Numbered from the stretch's first letter, positions 29,198 through 37,572 are shown. The stretch is DNA of 64,000 nt from Terribium retamae (GCF_022347545.1 NZ_JAKREW010000002.1:124001-188000); one strand, 5' to 3'. Notes: a model not told the origin generated them from the letters alone. Numbers and translations: made by a program.

Positions 29198-29736
29198 GCA
29201 GCCAAGTCTTCAACAACCCGCCTCCACACAGCCTCTCGAAGCGGCGCTATCTCATTGCATTGGTCGCAGTCGTAACGGCGGGCGCAATTCTGGCAGGACT
29301 GTATGTGGCAATCCAGGACCCGCAGCCAACCGCCATGCACATGGCAGAAGGCAGCGCACCCGCTGCGGCTTCGAGCCGACCCGCGACCGAAATCAAACCG
29401 ATTTCCTGCACACCTCTGCCCGATATTCCAGGCAAGGCCGTAACCGTGGCCATCGTAGACTTCCCGCCCGATGCCTATACGCCGCGCCATCGCCATCCTG
29501 GCAACGTCACGGCCTTCGTGCTGAAGGGCACGCTGAAGTCCCAACTCGCGGGCGAGCCGCCCATGACCTACACAGAGGGACAAAGCTGGTTCGAACCGAC
29601 AGGCGCGATTCATCTGTTTGCAGAGAACGCGAGCAAGACCGAGCCGGCGTCCCTGCTTGCGATGTTCGTTGCGGATGAGAACTGCGGACCCTTGACGGTG
29701 CTTCTGCCTGACGATCACGATGGTCACGCCGATTGA
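29194..29736 (+). CDS. Membrane-anchored cupin-domain protein
   Basis: 180 residues: a basic cytoplasmic start, one membrane helix (about 20-42, LIALVAVVTAGAILAGLYVAI), an Ala-rich linker, and a cupin barrel in the periplasm. The metal-ligand motif is YTPRHRHPGNVTAFVLKG, with YTEGQSWFEPTGAIH as the second cupin motif. AGGAG lies 9 nt before the ATG. Function unknown; cupins of this type often bind or oxidise small organic compounds. Its 3' end overlaps marR by 17 bp. Confidence 0.75.
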   Translation: MSSQVFNNPPPHSLSKRRYLIALVAVVTAGAILAGLYVAIQDPQPTAMHMAEGSAPAAASSRPATEIKPISCTPLPDIPGKAVTVAIVDFPPDAYTPRHRHPGNVTAFVLKGTLKSQLAGEPPMTYTEGQSWFEPTGAIHLFAENASKTEPASLLAMFVADENCGPLTVLLPDDHDGHAD

Positions 29737-30229
29737 AGATGGGAGAGGAGCCATAACCCCACCGGTTTCCAAACAGGTCGTACCGCGTGCCGGCGAAGGC
29801 AAGCGCGGCGAGGACGGTTACTTCGGCTATCTGCTTCGCCAGGCGGCAGGCGCCTATCGCTATCGCATGGAAGCGACGCTCGCCGACCTGGGCATTACCC
29901 AGCCGCAATTTGCGGTGATGGCGATGCTGAGTGCCTATCCCGGCCTGTCCAATGCCGACCTGGCGCGCGCGGCGTTGCTGACACCGCAGACGCTCAGCGT
30001 GATCGTCGCCAATCTCGAAAAGGCCGGCACGATCGTAAAACGACGCCATGCCAGCAACGAGCGCATCCGCCAACTGGAACTGAGCGAAAAAGGCGAGGCG
30101 CTGTATGCCGTGGCACGCGGCCGCGTCCGACTGCTCGAAGCCGACCTCGCCAGCGGCTATTCCGAGGCTGAACAGAAGATCATTCGCCATTGGCTGGCAG
30201 CCGTCACGGCCGGCACGCCGGAAGGCTGA
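29720..30229 (+). CDS. MarR-family transcriptional regulator
   Basis: A 169-residue winged-helix repressor: dimerisation helix GYLLRQAAGAYRYRMEATL, then DNA-recognition region LSNADLARAALLTPQTLSVIVANLEKAGTI given in parts, and the wing KRRHASNERIRQLELSEKG. It closes the epimerase-cupin-marR operon and probably represses it through the inverted repeat at 28422-28453. The first 30 residues, read from the overlapping ATG, lack homology, so translation may start slightly later. Confidence 0.85.
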   Translation: MVTPIEDGRGAITPPVSKQVVPRAGEGKRGEDGYFGYLLRQAAGAYRYRMEATLADLGITQPQFAVMAMLSAYPGLSNADLARAALLTPQTLSVIVANLEKAGTIVKRRHASNERIRQLELSEKGEALYAVARGRVRLLEADLASGYSEAEQKIIRHWLAAVTAGTPEG

Positions 30230-30266
30230 AACCGGCAGTCTGACCGTTTCGTTCAAGATTGTGGTG

Positions 30267-30310
30267 AGACCTCAGGGCATGATGTGACACGTTCACATCA
30301 TGCGAGGTCT
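30267..30310. promoter_or_regulatory. Long inverted repeat covering the doxX ribosome-binding site
   Basis: GCATGATGTGA (30277-30287) and TCACATCATGC (30293-30303) are perfect 11-bp arms around CACGT. Outside them AGACCTC (30267-30273) pairs with GAGGTCT (30304-30310), with a 3-nt bulge. The GAGG of the right arm is the only ribosome site of doxX, 6 nt before its ATG, so an RNA hairpin would hide it; as DNA it may be an operator. Confidence 0.7.
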
Positions 30311-30313
30311 GCC

Positions 30314-30673
30314 ATGCCCTTCTTCATTCAGCATCTCGGCTTCATCCTGCTCGGCGGCGTCTTTGTCTGGGCGGGGCTGGAGCATTTCCTGCGCTTCCGT
30401 GCCATCACCGGGCAGCTTGGCGAGCACGGCTTCCCGGCGCCTGTGCCGCTGCTTGCTGCCGGCTCAGCGCTTGAGGTCACGGCCGGCCTGTGTCTGGTTC
30501 TTGGTTTTTACAGACCTTATGCCGCGGTCGCCCTGATCATCTTCACGATCGCCGCAAGCGCACTGGCGCTCAATTTCTGGCGCTATTCCGGACCACAAAG
30601 GCAGGGCTTGCGCTCCACCTTCATCATCAACATTGCCGTTGTCGGCGGCCTGCTCCTGGCGATAACCTTATGA
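30314..30673 (+). CDS. DoxX-family membrane protein
   Basis: 119 residues with four hydrophobic helices, fitting DoxX: FILLGGVFVWAGLEHFLRF, the PAPVPLLAAGSALEVTAGLCLVLGF helix pair in parts, AAVALIIFTIAASALALNFW and a final helix. DoxX proteins are inner-membrane components linked to redox or thiosulfate/quinone chemistry, with few defined roles. It follows marR after 84 bp that hold a strong inverted repeat, so it is likely controlled separately. Confidence 0.82.
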   Translation: MPFFIQHLGFILLGGVFVWAGLEHFLRFRAITGQLGEHGFPAPVPLLAAGSALEVTAGLCLVLGFYRPYAAVALIIFTIAASALALNFWRYSGPQRQGLRSTFIINIAVVGGLLLAITL

Positions 30674-30726
30674 ATTGCCGAGCATGCTTTCAGCGAGATG
30701 AAACCCACTGCTAAGCGCATCAAAGG

Positions 30727-30748
30727 TGATATATCAATTGATATATCA
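30727..30748. promoter_or_regulatory. Perfect 22-bp palindrome between convergent genes
   Basis: Two copies of the self-complementary TGATATATCA (30727-30736 and 30739-30748) are joined by AT, giving a perfect 22-bp palindrome. It lies beyond the stop codons of doxX and the AHSA1 gene, not in front of any gene. There is no T-run typical of a terminator. It shares TGATAT with the site at 28422-28453. Confidence 0.6.
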
Positions 30749-30763
30749 AAATAAAACAGAAAC

Positions 30764-31231
30764 TTAATGCACGCCGGCGGCTTCCATCGCGATGATGTCC
30801 GCGAGCAGGTCCAACCCGTCGCCGGTACCCGCAATGCGCAATGGCAACATGCTGGCGTCGCCAAGCCAGGCGATCTGTTCCGTGAAGACCATTCGCGTTC
30901 GGGCTGCCTCGGCAAACAACTCGACCGTTGCCAGCGAAGCTGAAAGCCGCTCGCCAGCAAAGCTCATGTCGAAGGCATAGACAATGCGCTGCGCCGGCAC
31001 GATATCGAGATAGCGGGCAAGGAAGGTCTGCTCATCCCCCTTGTCGGTGCGCCAGCGCTTGGCCTCGACACCGCCGACGCGGAAATCGAACGCCTCCTCA
31101 AGTACAGTCCAGTCGGGGTGGCAGGAGGTCCAACGCTCCTTCAGCGCCGGCTCTGAAAAAAAGCGGAAGGCATGTTTCGGACTGGCTGCCAGCTCGCGCT
31201 CGACGACAAAGGTTTTGTGTTCGATCGTCAT
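30764..31231 (-). CDS. SRPBCC/AHSA1-domain protein
   Basis: A 155-residue START-like protein of the AHSA1 type (KTFVVERELAASPKHAFRFF, PALKERW, DFRVGGVEAKRW, LSASLATVELF, RMVFTEQIAW). These bind hydrophobic ligands in a helix-grip cavity. It overlaps the arsR stop by 4 bp (ATGA), a pairing of ArsR regulator and AHSA1 protein that is widespread in proteobacteria. Third gene of gst-arsR-AHSA1. Confidence 0.85.
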   Translation of the reverse strand: MTIEHKTFVVERELAASPKHAFRFFSEPALKERWTSCHPDWTVLEEAFDFRVGGVEAKRWRTDKGDEQTFLARYLDIVPAQRIVYAFDMSFAGERLSASLATVELFAEAARTRMVFTEQIAWLGDASMLPLRIAGTGDGLDLLADIIAMEAAGVH

Positions 31232-31566
31232 CGTTGTTCCTCTTCAGGCATGTCGGCGATCACTTGGGCGAGGCGATCGAATGCCGCGTTGAGAGCGGTT
31301 TCGCGCGCGTTCACCCAATCGTTCACCAGCGCGAATGCGTCGCGCCGCATGGCATAGGTGCGGGTGCGGCCGGCCTTGCGCGAAACCACGATGCCGCCCT
31401 CTTCCAGAACCTTGAGATGTTTGACTGCTGACGGCAGCCGCATATTGGCCGGCTGCGCCAGTTCTTTCACCGTCGCCGGACCGCGTGCCAGCTGCTCGAC
31501 CATACCGCGTCGGCCCGGATCGGCGAGCGCCAGGAAGATGCGGTCGAGGGGCTGGACTTGCTGCAT
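31228..31566 (-). CDS. ArsR-family transcriptional repressor
   Basis: 112 residues with the ArsR winged helix: LDRIFLALADPGRRGMVEQLARGP, TVKELAQPANMRLPSAVKHLKVLEEGG (in parts) and SRKAGRTRTYAM. No cysteine pairs of metal-sensing ArsR proteins are seen, so it probably senses another signal. GAGG lies 7 nt before the ATG. It is the middle gene of the gst operon, whose upstream region has two matching inverted repeats. Confidence 0.88.
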   Translation of the reverse strand: MQQVQPLDRIFLALADPGRRGMVEQLARGPATVKELAQPANMRLPSAVKHLKVLEEGGIVVSRKAGRTRTYAMRRDAFALVNDWVNARETALNAAFDRLAQVIADMPEEEQR

Positions 31567-31574
31567 GTATAACC

Positions 31575-32267
31575 TCAGACAAAGGCGGCACCGCTTGCAA
31601 AACGCTCCGGCATGGCAGCGCGGTAGGGAAACATCGAGAAGAACGGCCGCGCTTCTTCCAATGTTCTCTTGATCGACGGCCGCGCCAGCAAGCGTTCAAG
31701 ATAGGCGGAGAGACTATCCTGATCGGCAGCAAATGGATGCACGATCGAGGAAAAAAACAGGCAGGGCGCGGCAGCGCAGTCGGCGATGGTGAAGTCGTCG
31801 CCGGTTGCCCACTTTTTTCCGGCCAATTGCCCATCGATCATGGCATAGGCCGTATCCAGTGTTTTCCTGGCGGAAGCGACGCCGACCGGATCCTTGCCGC
31901 CCTCCGGCCGCAGTTGGTCGGTAACCACCTTCTGCATCGGCTCGCTGACATAGAGATCGAAAAAGCGGTCCCACAAGCGAGCTTCGAGTTGCGCATCCGC
32001 AGCTTCCGGCAACATCGACAATGGGCCAGGATAGTGCCGCTGCACATATTCGATGATGATGCTGGTTTCCGGCACCACACGATTGCGCGCTGCGTCATGC
32101 AGAACCGGGATCTTGCCCACCGGCCATCGTGCGAGATGGCTCGCCGCCGAATCGGAATCCAGGAGGTCCACGGTCTCGGAGCGGAAATCGAGGTCGTTCT
32201 CGTAAAAGGCGATCAGCACCTTGTGGCAGAAGGCTGCAAGTGGGTGGAGATACAGGGTCAGCGACAT
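31575..32267 (-). CDS. Glutathione S-transferase
   Basis: A 230-residue GST: thioredoxin-like N domain (LTLYLHPLAAFCHKVLIAFYE, VGKIPVLHD, the glutathione-binding PETSIIIEYV) and an all-helical C domain with the ATGDDFTIADCAAAP signature. ATG at 32267 has AGAGG 8 nt upstream; the residues before it are not GST-like. It leads the gst-arsR-AHSA1 operon, only 8 bp before arsR, so its level should follow the ArsR repressor. Confidence 0.88.
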   Translation of the reverse strand: MSLTLYLHPLAAFCHKVLIAFYENDLDFRSETVDLLDSDSAASHLARWPVGKIPVLHDAARNRVVPETSIIIEYVQRHYPGPLSMLPEAADAQLEARLWDRFFDLYVSEPMQKVVTDQLRPEGGKDPVGVASARKTLDTAYAMIDGQLAGKKWATGDDFTIADCAAAPCLFFSSIVHPFAADQDSLSAYLERLLARPSIKRTLEEARPFFSMFPYRAAMPERFASGAAFV

Positions 32268-32279
32268 CGATGGGCCTCT

Positions 32280-32303
32280 ATAGTTTCCATGTGCGGAAAC
32301 TAT
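32280..32303. promoter_or_regulatory. Operator-like inverted repeat 1 upstream of gst
   Basis: ATAGTTTCC and GGAAACTAT are perfect 9-bp arms around a 6-bp spacer, ending 13 nt before the gst start. It shares GTTTCC-N6-GGAAAC with the second site at 32332-32349. Confidence 0.65.
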
Positions 32304-32331
32304 TTGCAACAGACCCTCAAGGCAACAAAAA

Positions 32332-32349
32332 GTTTCCGTTGGTGGAAAC
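32332..32349. promoter_or_regulatory. Operator-like inverted repeat 2 upstream of gst
   Basis: GTTTCC (32332-32337) and GGAAAC (32344-32349) around a 6-bp spacer, the same symmetric motif as site 1. The centres are 49 bp apart, close to whole helical turns. Control of the divergent methyltransferase gene is also possible. Confidence 0.6.
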
Positions 32350-32433
32350 CTTTAGCGTTTCTTCCTGCCATCCCTTGCCAGCAATCCAACCAGTCCCTCA
32401 AATACGCCCCGCCCCTGACGGTGCGGATCAGCG

Positions 32434-32982
32434 ATGAAAGTTCCTGAACGGCTTGCCTGGACAATCGACCGGCTCGGCATCGCCGGCCATGAAACGGTGC
32501 TTGAAATCGGTGGTGGCCGCGGCATCGCCGCGGCACTCGCGCTGTCGAAGCTGACCAGCGGAAGGTTGGTCGGCATCGACCGCTCCGAGACGGCGATCGC
32601 AGCGGCGCGCACGCTCAACGCGGTCGATGAGCGCGCCGGCAGGTTGCGGTTGATTCACGGCGCGATCGAAGACTTCGACGCCGGCGCAGAGCGCTTCGAC
32701 ATCGTCTTCGCCATCAATGTGAACCTGTTCTGGATCGACGCGAGCGCGGCACTGAAAAATATCCGTGGCATGCTCAGGCCCGGCGGCAGGCTTGTCCTTA
32801 CTTGTGAACCGCCATCCCCGAGCCAGGTCGAATCGATCGGCGCCAAGTTCCGCACGAATCTCGAAATGGGAGGATGGCAGGTGCAGCGAATCGAGGAAGC
32901 GGATCGCGCGTCGCTGCTATCGGTGATCGCCATTCCGGACAGACAGGTTCCAATTCAGTTTGGCGATGCGATCTTGACGTAA
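32434..32982 (+). CDS. Class I SAM-dependent methyltransferase
   Basis: 182 residues with a Rossmann-type methyltransferase fold: motif I VLEIGGGRGIAAALAL, the acidic LVGIDRSETAI, then RFDIVFAINVNLFW and RPGGRLVLTCEPP. Substrate unknown. It is divergent from the gst operon and overlaps the 3' end of the next gene by 28 bp. The ATG has only a weak GGA upstream. Confidence 0.82.
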   Translation: MKVPERLAWTIDRLGIAGHETVLEIGGGRGIAAALALSKLTSGRLVGIDRSETAIAAARTLNAVDERAGRLRLIHGAIEDFDAGAERFDIVFAINVNLFWIDASAALKNIRGMLRPGGRLVLTCEPPSPSQVESIGAKFRTNLEMGGWQVQRIEEADRASLLSVIAIPDRQVPIQFGDAILT

Positions 32983-33578
32983 TTGGGATCAAAAATGCGA
33001 TCCGGGCCCCAGTTTGTTGCCAGATACTCCGGTTGAGCCAGAATGAGCGCGTCCAACCGTGCAAGCGTTCCGGCACGCGAAACATCATTGCCCTCATACA
33101 AATCTTTCAAACCTTCGGCAGTGGTCTTGGTCATAAACACCACGATCGTATCGGAGCCTTCGACCTCATAGGAGTTGAATGACATCAAAGATCCATCCGG
33201 CATCGGCTTGATGACATGATTGCTGAAGGCGAAGCCATTGCTGCCTAACTTCGCCCGGATATCGGCGAGAGTGGTTTCGCCGAAACGGAAACCGGCAAAA
33301 TCGCTGACCGCCCCGGATGCGCTTCCGTCCCAGTCCACTTCGGCATAGACGATCTTGTCGCCATCGATACGCCTGGTGACCGACAGGTAGTTGCCATTCG
33401 GCAATTTCCATTTCGTCAAAGCGTAGCCATCGATTTCATCGGTGGCGACAGGTGCCTGAGCCGGCTTGGCGCTGCTTGCAAAGACCTCGCCAACGCGGAT
33501 TCCAGACAAGGACTGACTTTGGGCAAATCCCGCCAGTGAGAGAAACACCACACTCGACAAAACCAGCCTTCCAAACAT
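32955..33578 (-). CDS. Secreted protein of unknown function
   Basis: A 207-residue protein with a good signal peptide (LVLSSVVFLSLAGFAQSQS). The mature part has a pattern of short beta-like segments (YALTKWKLPNGNYLSVTRR, YAEVDWDG, FRFGETTLADIRAKLGSNGF) but no domain I can name. GGGGAG lies 6 nt before the ATG. It converges on the methyltransferase with a 28-bp overlap. Confidence 0.75.
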   Translation of the reverse strand: MFGRLVLSSVVFLSLAGFAQSQSLSGIRVGEVFASSAKPAQAPVATDEIDGYALTKWKLPNGNYLSVTRRIDGDKIVYAEVDWDGSASGAVSDFAGFRFGETTLADIRAKLGSNGFAFSNHVIKPMPDGSLMSFNSYEVEGSDTIVVFMTKTTAEGLKDLYEGNDVSRAGTLARLDALILAQPEYLATNWGPDRIFDPNYVKIASPN

Positions 33579-33597
33579 CGAATTCTCCCCAAGTGAC

Positions 33598-34135
33598 TTA
33601 CCAGCCAGTTCCCACGGATGCCGGCCACAACGGCCTGACCAGCCGGCGCAGAATATGCTTTTTCAGGCCAATGTCTTGCGGCTCGAACGTCTTCTCCAGC
33701 ACAAAACCTTCGCGCTCCCAGAACTGCGACCACGCCTGTTGACGTCGAGCACGGCAACCCAGCATCCGTCGCCGGCTCGCCTCGTCGACAAGATGATCCA
33801 AAAAACGCCGGCCAAGGCCTTGCGCCCTGATGCCGGGATCCATCAGCAACAGTCCGATATAGGCGCGTCCGACCTTTCGGGGAAACCGAATGCCATATCC
33901 GCTATGCCGAGGATGCGGCCCTGACCGTCCAGACAGGCAAGCTTGAGGGAAGCGTCCGGATCGCAACCGGGAGGGCAATCTTCGAAAAAATCCTGGACGG
34001 TTGTGGCATCGGGAAGCTGCCCGCGCTCCATCAGCGCATAGTCGGCCGCACGTTAAAAAATTCCAACACCGCCTCGCCGTGCCGCTCCCTGTCGAGAGAA
34101 TGGAATTGCGGGTGGTATTCTTCGGCCTCGATCAA
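33598..34135 (-). pseudogene. Frameshifted GNAT acetyltransferase
   Basis: Three frames together spell a GNAT acetyltransferase. The first (from about 34135) ends near GEAVLEFFN; the second supplies RAADYALMERGQLPDATTV through ADMAFGFPERSDA; the third supplies YIGLLLMDPGIRAQGLGRRFL with the acetyl-CoA loop and FWEREGFVLEKTFEP. The breaks are near 34050, next to a T6 run, and near 33860. The middle part lies in 33843-34031, the last in 33598-33978. Either the gene is decayed or the sequence carries two indels; priA ends 11 bp upstream. Confidence 0.7.
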
Positions 34136-34145
34136 ACCGTCTGCC

Positions 34146-36329
34146 TCACAAAAAGCTCTGTGGGTCGATATCGACACTCACCCGCACCGATCCCCTCACT
34201 TTCGGCCCCTCCGCCAGCATCTGGCGCACGAAACCCTGCATGTCGGAGCGCCGCTCGCCATGCACCAGCAGGCGGAAGCGGTGACGGCCGCCGACCATGG
34301 CCAATGGCGCTTCCGCGGGACCCAGCACGAAGATGTCCGACACTTCCGGCGCCGCCCGGCGCAAGCCGCGCGCATGGGCTTCCGCGTCGTGGCGCGTCTC
34401 CGCGCTGATAATGATACCGGCGAGCCTTCCGAACGGCGGCAGTGCTGCACGCTCCCTCTCGGCGATCTCGCGTTCATAGAAAGCACCCACGTCTCCCGAA
34501 ACGATTGCCCGCATCACCGGGTGATCCGGCTGGTAGGTCTGCAGCAGCCCAAGGCTCTTCTTGCCTGTGCGGCCGGCACGGCCCGTTACCTGCGACAGGA
34601 GCTGGAAGGTGCGCTCGGCCGCGCGTGGGTCGCCATTGGCGAGGCCGAGATCCGCATCGACGATGCCGACCAGCGTCATATTTGGGAAATTGTGACCCTT
34701 GGCGACGAGCTGCGTGCCTATGACGATGTCGGCCTCGCCTTTCGCGATGGCCTCCAGCTCCAGCCTGAGCCGCCGCACGCCGCCGACGAGGTCGGACGAC
34801 AGCACGATGGTGCGCGCGTCCGGGAACGTGGCGACCACTTCCTCGGCGATGCGTTCGACGCCCGGCCCGCATGCCACCAGATGATCGATCGTACCGCATT
34901 CCGGGCAGGCATCGGGACGTCTCTCATTGTGACCGCAATGATGACAGACCAGTTGCCCGCGAAAGCGATGCTCGACCAGCCATGCCGAACAGACCGGACA
35001 GCCGAAACGATGGCCGCAAGACCGGCACAGCGTCAGCGGCGCGTAGCCGCGCCGATTGAGGAACAGAAGCGACTGCTCTTGCCTTGCTAGGGTCTTGCTC
35101 ATCGCCTCGACAAGCAGCGGCGATAGGAAACTTCCACGCGCCGGCGGCGCCCGGCGCATGTCGATCGAGCGCAAGGTAGGCAATGCAGCTTCGGCGAAGC
35201 GTGCGGGCAGGTCGACACGGGCATAGCGGCCCTGATTGGCATTGACCTGGCTTTCGACCGAAGGCGTGGCGGAAGCGAGCACGATCGGGAAGGAGCCGAT
35301 GTGGCCGCGCACCACCGCCATGTCGCGAGCATTGTAGAAGACGCGATCCTCCTGCTTGTAGGCAGGATCGTGCTCCTCATCGACGACGATAAGGCCAAGC
35401 TCCTTGAAAGGAAGGAACAGCGCCGAACGGGCGCCGGCCACGACCCGCACAGTGCCTTCCGCGACCTGCCGCCACACACGCTCGCGCATTTTCGGTGCAA
35501 GGTCGGAGTGCCATTCCGCGGGTTTTGCGCCGAAGCGCGACTGGAAACGCTCGAGGAAGGCATGGGTGAGCGCGATTTCCGGTAGCAGGATCAGCACCTG
35601 CTTGCCCTTGTCCAGCGCGGTCGCCACCGCTTCGAAATAGACTTCCGTCTTGCCAGACCCGGTAACACCGTCCAGCAGCGTGACACCGAAGGTCCCCGCA
35701 GCCGTCCCTGCACGCAGGGTCTCGGCCGCGGCCGCCTGGTCCGGCGTCAATTCTGGCCGCGCATAGGTCGGATCGGGCGGGGCCACCACGGGACGCGGCG
35801 GGATCATCACCGTCTCGAATACGCCTTGCGCCTTCAAACCATCGATGACCGTCGAAGAGACACCCGCCGCATGCGCCAGACCCGAGCGTGTCCAGGCCAG
35901 CCCGCTCTCGGCCGTTTCCAGAACGCGAGACCTCGCGCCGGTCATCCTGCCTGGGGCGAGGGCAGTACGCTGCAGGCCTTCGATCCATGGTTCCGGGTCG
36001 AAGGCTTCCGGCGCGCGCAGCAGCATGCGCGCGACAAGACCGGGCGGGGTAAGCGTGTATTGCGCGATCCAATCGACGAAGCGGCGCATGTCGTGATCGA
36101 TCGGCGGACAATCGAAGACATGATCAATGGGCCTGAGCTTCCTGGGATCGACCTGCTCGACCGCGCCGTCCCAAACCACCCCTGCCACCAGTCTGGGTCC
36201 GAGAGGCACGCGAACGATGGAACCCGGCACCACGCGCATGCGTTCCGGCACTGCGTAGGTATAGGCTCGTTCGGCCGGCATCGGCACCAGGACGGGTGCG
36301 GCCGTCGTGAGGGGCGAATCTTCTTTCAT
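34146..36329 (-). CDS. priA: PriA, primosomal replication restart helicase
   Basis: PriA recognises stalled forks and reloads the replicative helicase. The 727-residue protein has the N-terminal DNA-binding domain, a DEAH-type superfamily 2 motor with Walker A GVTGSGKT at 221-228 and VVDEEHDPAYKQ, and paired zinc motifs CRSCGHRFGCPVC and CHHCGHNERRPDACPEC. Helicase motifs DIVIGTQLVAKGHNFP and LLSQVTGRAGR follow. AAGG is 9 nt before the ATG. It is divergent from the transaldolase gene. Confidence 0.97.
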   Translation of the reverse strand: MKEDSPLTTAAPVLVPMPAERAYTYAVPERMRVVPGSIVRVPLGPRLVAGVVWDGAVEQVDPRKLRPIDHVFDCPPIDHDMRRFVDWIAQYTLTPPGLVARMLLRAPEAFDPEPWIEGLQRTALAPGRMTGARSRVLETAESGLAWTRSGLAHAAGVSSTVIDGLKAQGVFETVMIPPRPVVAPPDPTYARPELTPDQAAAAETLRAGTAAGTFGVTLLDGVTGSGKTEVYFEAVATALDKGKQVLILLPEIALTHAFLERFQSRFGAKPAEWHSDLAPKMRERVWRQVAEGTVRVVAGARSALFLPFKELGLIVVDEEHDPAYKQEDRVFYNARDMAVVRGHIGSFPIVLASATPSVESQVNANQGRYARVDLPARFAEAALPTLRSIDMRRAPPARGSFLSPLLVEAMSKTLARQEQSLLFLNRRGYAPLTLCRSCGHRFGCPVCSAWLVEHRFRGQLVCHHCGHNERRPDACPECGTIDHLVACGPGVERIAEEVVATFPDARTIVLSSDLVGGVRRLRLELEAIAKGEADIVIGTQLVAKGHNFPNMTLVGIVDADLGLANGDPRAAERTFQLLSQVTGRAGRTGKKSLGLLQTYQPDHPVMRAIVSGDVGAFYEREIAERERAALPPFGRLAGIIISAETRHDAEAHARGLRRAAPEVSDIFVLGPAEAPLAMVGGRHRFRLLVHGERRSDMQGFVRQMLAEGPKVRGSVRVSVDIDPQSFL

Positions 36330-36419
36330 GACGCGTGACCTTGCCCCGACTTTGGTCTAGAGCAAAGAGCAACGCCAAGCCCCTGGCGCAGTGCCTCATT
36401 CCCTCCCAAGGAGACCATC

Positions 36420-37073
36420 ATGAAATTCTTCGTCGACACCGCTGATGTGAAGGAAATCCAGGAACTCAACGCGCTGGGTCTGCTTGACGGCGTCACCACC
36501 AATCCGTCGCTGATCCTGAAGTCCGGCGGCAAGATCGATGAAGTCACCAAGCAGATCTGCGACATCGTCGAAGGCCCGGTCTCGGCCGAAGTCACCGCCA
36601 CCGATTACGATGGCATGATGAAGGAAGCCACTTGGCTGGCCAAGATCGCCGACAATGTCTGCATCAAGGTGCCGCTGACCCTCGACGGCCTCAAGGCTTG
36701 CCGCGCCATCCGCGCGGAAGGCCGCATGGTCAATGTCACGCTGTGCTTCTCGGCCAACCAGGCGCTGCTCGCCGCCAAGGCTGGCGCCACTTTCATCTCG
36801 CCCTTTATCGGCCGTCTCGACGACATGGGCTTCGACGGCATGGAGCTGATCGCGGAGATCCGCCAGGTCTATGACAATTACGGCTTCGATACCGAGATCC
36901 TGGCCGCTTCGATCCGCACGCCGGATCACGTCAAGCGCGCCGCCCTGATCGGCGCCGACGTCGCCACCGTCCCGCCGGCCACGCTCAAGGCGCTCGTCAA
37001 GCACCCGCTGACCGACAAAGGCCTGGAACAATTCCTCGCCGACTGGGCCAAGACCGGTCAGAAGATCGGCTGA
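36420..37073 (+). CDS. tal: Transaldolase / fructose-6-phosphate aldolase-like (TalC type)
   Basis: A 217-residue small transaldolase: [21 protein letters not shown] at 24-32, and the Schiff-base Lys83 in NVCIKVPLT; the ending [14 protein letters not shown] is standard. It moves dihydroxyacetone units in the pentose phosphate pathway, or acts as an aldolase. AAGGAGA stands directly before the ATG. A strong terminator follows, converging with lrp. Confidence 0.94.
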   Translation: MKFFVDTADVKEIQELNALGLLDGVTTNPSLILKSGGKIDEVTKQICDIVEGPVSAEVTATDYDGMMKEATWLAKIADNVCIKVPLTLDGLKACRAIRAEGRMVNVTLCFSANQALLAAKAGATFISPFIGRLDDMGFDGMELIAEIRQVYDNYGFDTEILAASIRTPDHVKRAALIGADVATVPPATLKALVKHPLTDKGLEQFLADWAKTGQKIG

Positions 37074-37097
37074 TATCAGCTTCGAGTTGAATAGAAC

Positions 37098-37125
37098 CGG
37101 CGCCTTCACGGCGCCGTTTCTTTTT
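37098..37125 (+). terminator. Rho-independent terminator after the transaldolase gene
   Basis: CGGCGCC and GGCGCCG form a 7-bp GC stem around TTCAC, followed by TTTCTTTTT. It ends 12 nt before the stop of the convergent lrp gene. Confidence 0.85.
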
Positions 37126-37137
37126 GTACACCACAGT

Positions 37138-37572
37138 TCAAGCGAACGGAGGCAGCCGGCGCTTCACCGGCTGTGCTTTGACGATGGCACTGCTGGTCTC
37201 GGCCTTGTCGGTGATCTTGTCGAGGATGTGATCGAGGTCGCTGATCGAACGGATATGCAGCCGCGCGATGAAGCAGTCGTCGCCGGTCACCTTGTCGCAT
37301 TCGGTGAACTCCGGGATTTCTTCGACCAGCTTCTGCACCTGATGCAGCCGGCCGGGCAATGGCTTGATACGCACGATTGCTTGCAGCGTGTAGCCGAGCG
37401 CGGCAGGGTCGACATCCACCGTGAAAGCACGGATAACGCCGCGCTCCTCCAACCGGCGCAGCCGCTCCGACGTGCTCGGTGACGACAGGTTCACGCGAGC
37501 CGCCAGCTCTTTCAATGAAATGCGCGCATCATCGACCAGGATTTCGACGATGCGCCGGTCAAGTTCGTCCAA
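37138..37572 (-). CDS. Lrp/AsnC-family transcriptional regulator
   Basis: 144 residues: N-terminal helix-turn-helix (ELDRRIVEILVDDARIS, LKELAARVNLSSPSTSERLRRLEERG) and a C-terminal RAM effector domain (VECDKVTGDDCFIARLHIRS type). Such proteins sense amino acids and often control a divergent transporter; the EamA exporter gene starts 134 bp away on the other strand, which makes it the likely target. A CGCCTT-TCG-AAGGCG inverted repeat lies at 37659-37673 in the gap. Confidence 0.9.
   Translation of the reverse strand: MDELDRRIVEILVDDARISLKELAARVNLSSPSTSERLRRLEERGVIRAFTVDVDPAALGYTLQAIVRIKPLPGRLHQVQKLVEEIPEFTECDKVTGDDCFIARLHIRSISDLDHILDKITDKAETSSAIVKAQPVKRRLPPFA

Noticed and set aside
30283..30297. 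CRP/FNR-like site TGTGA-N5-TCACA
   Set aside because: The spacer is 5 rather than 6 bp and the symmetry extends well beyond the CRP core, so a different factor or RNA hairpin is more likely.
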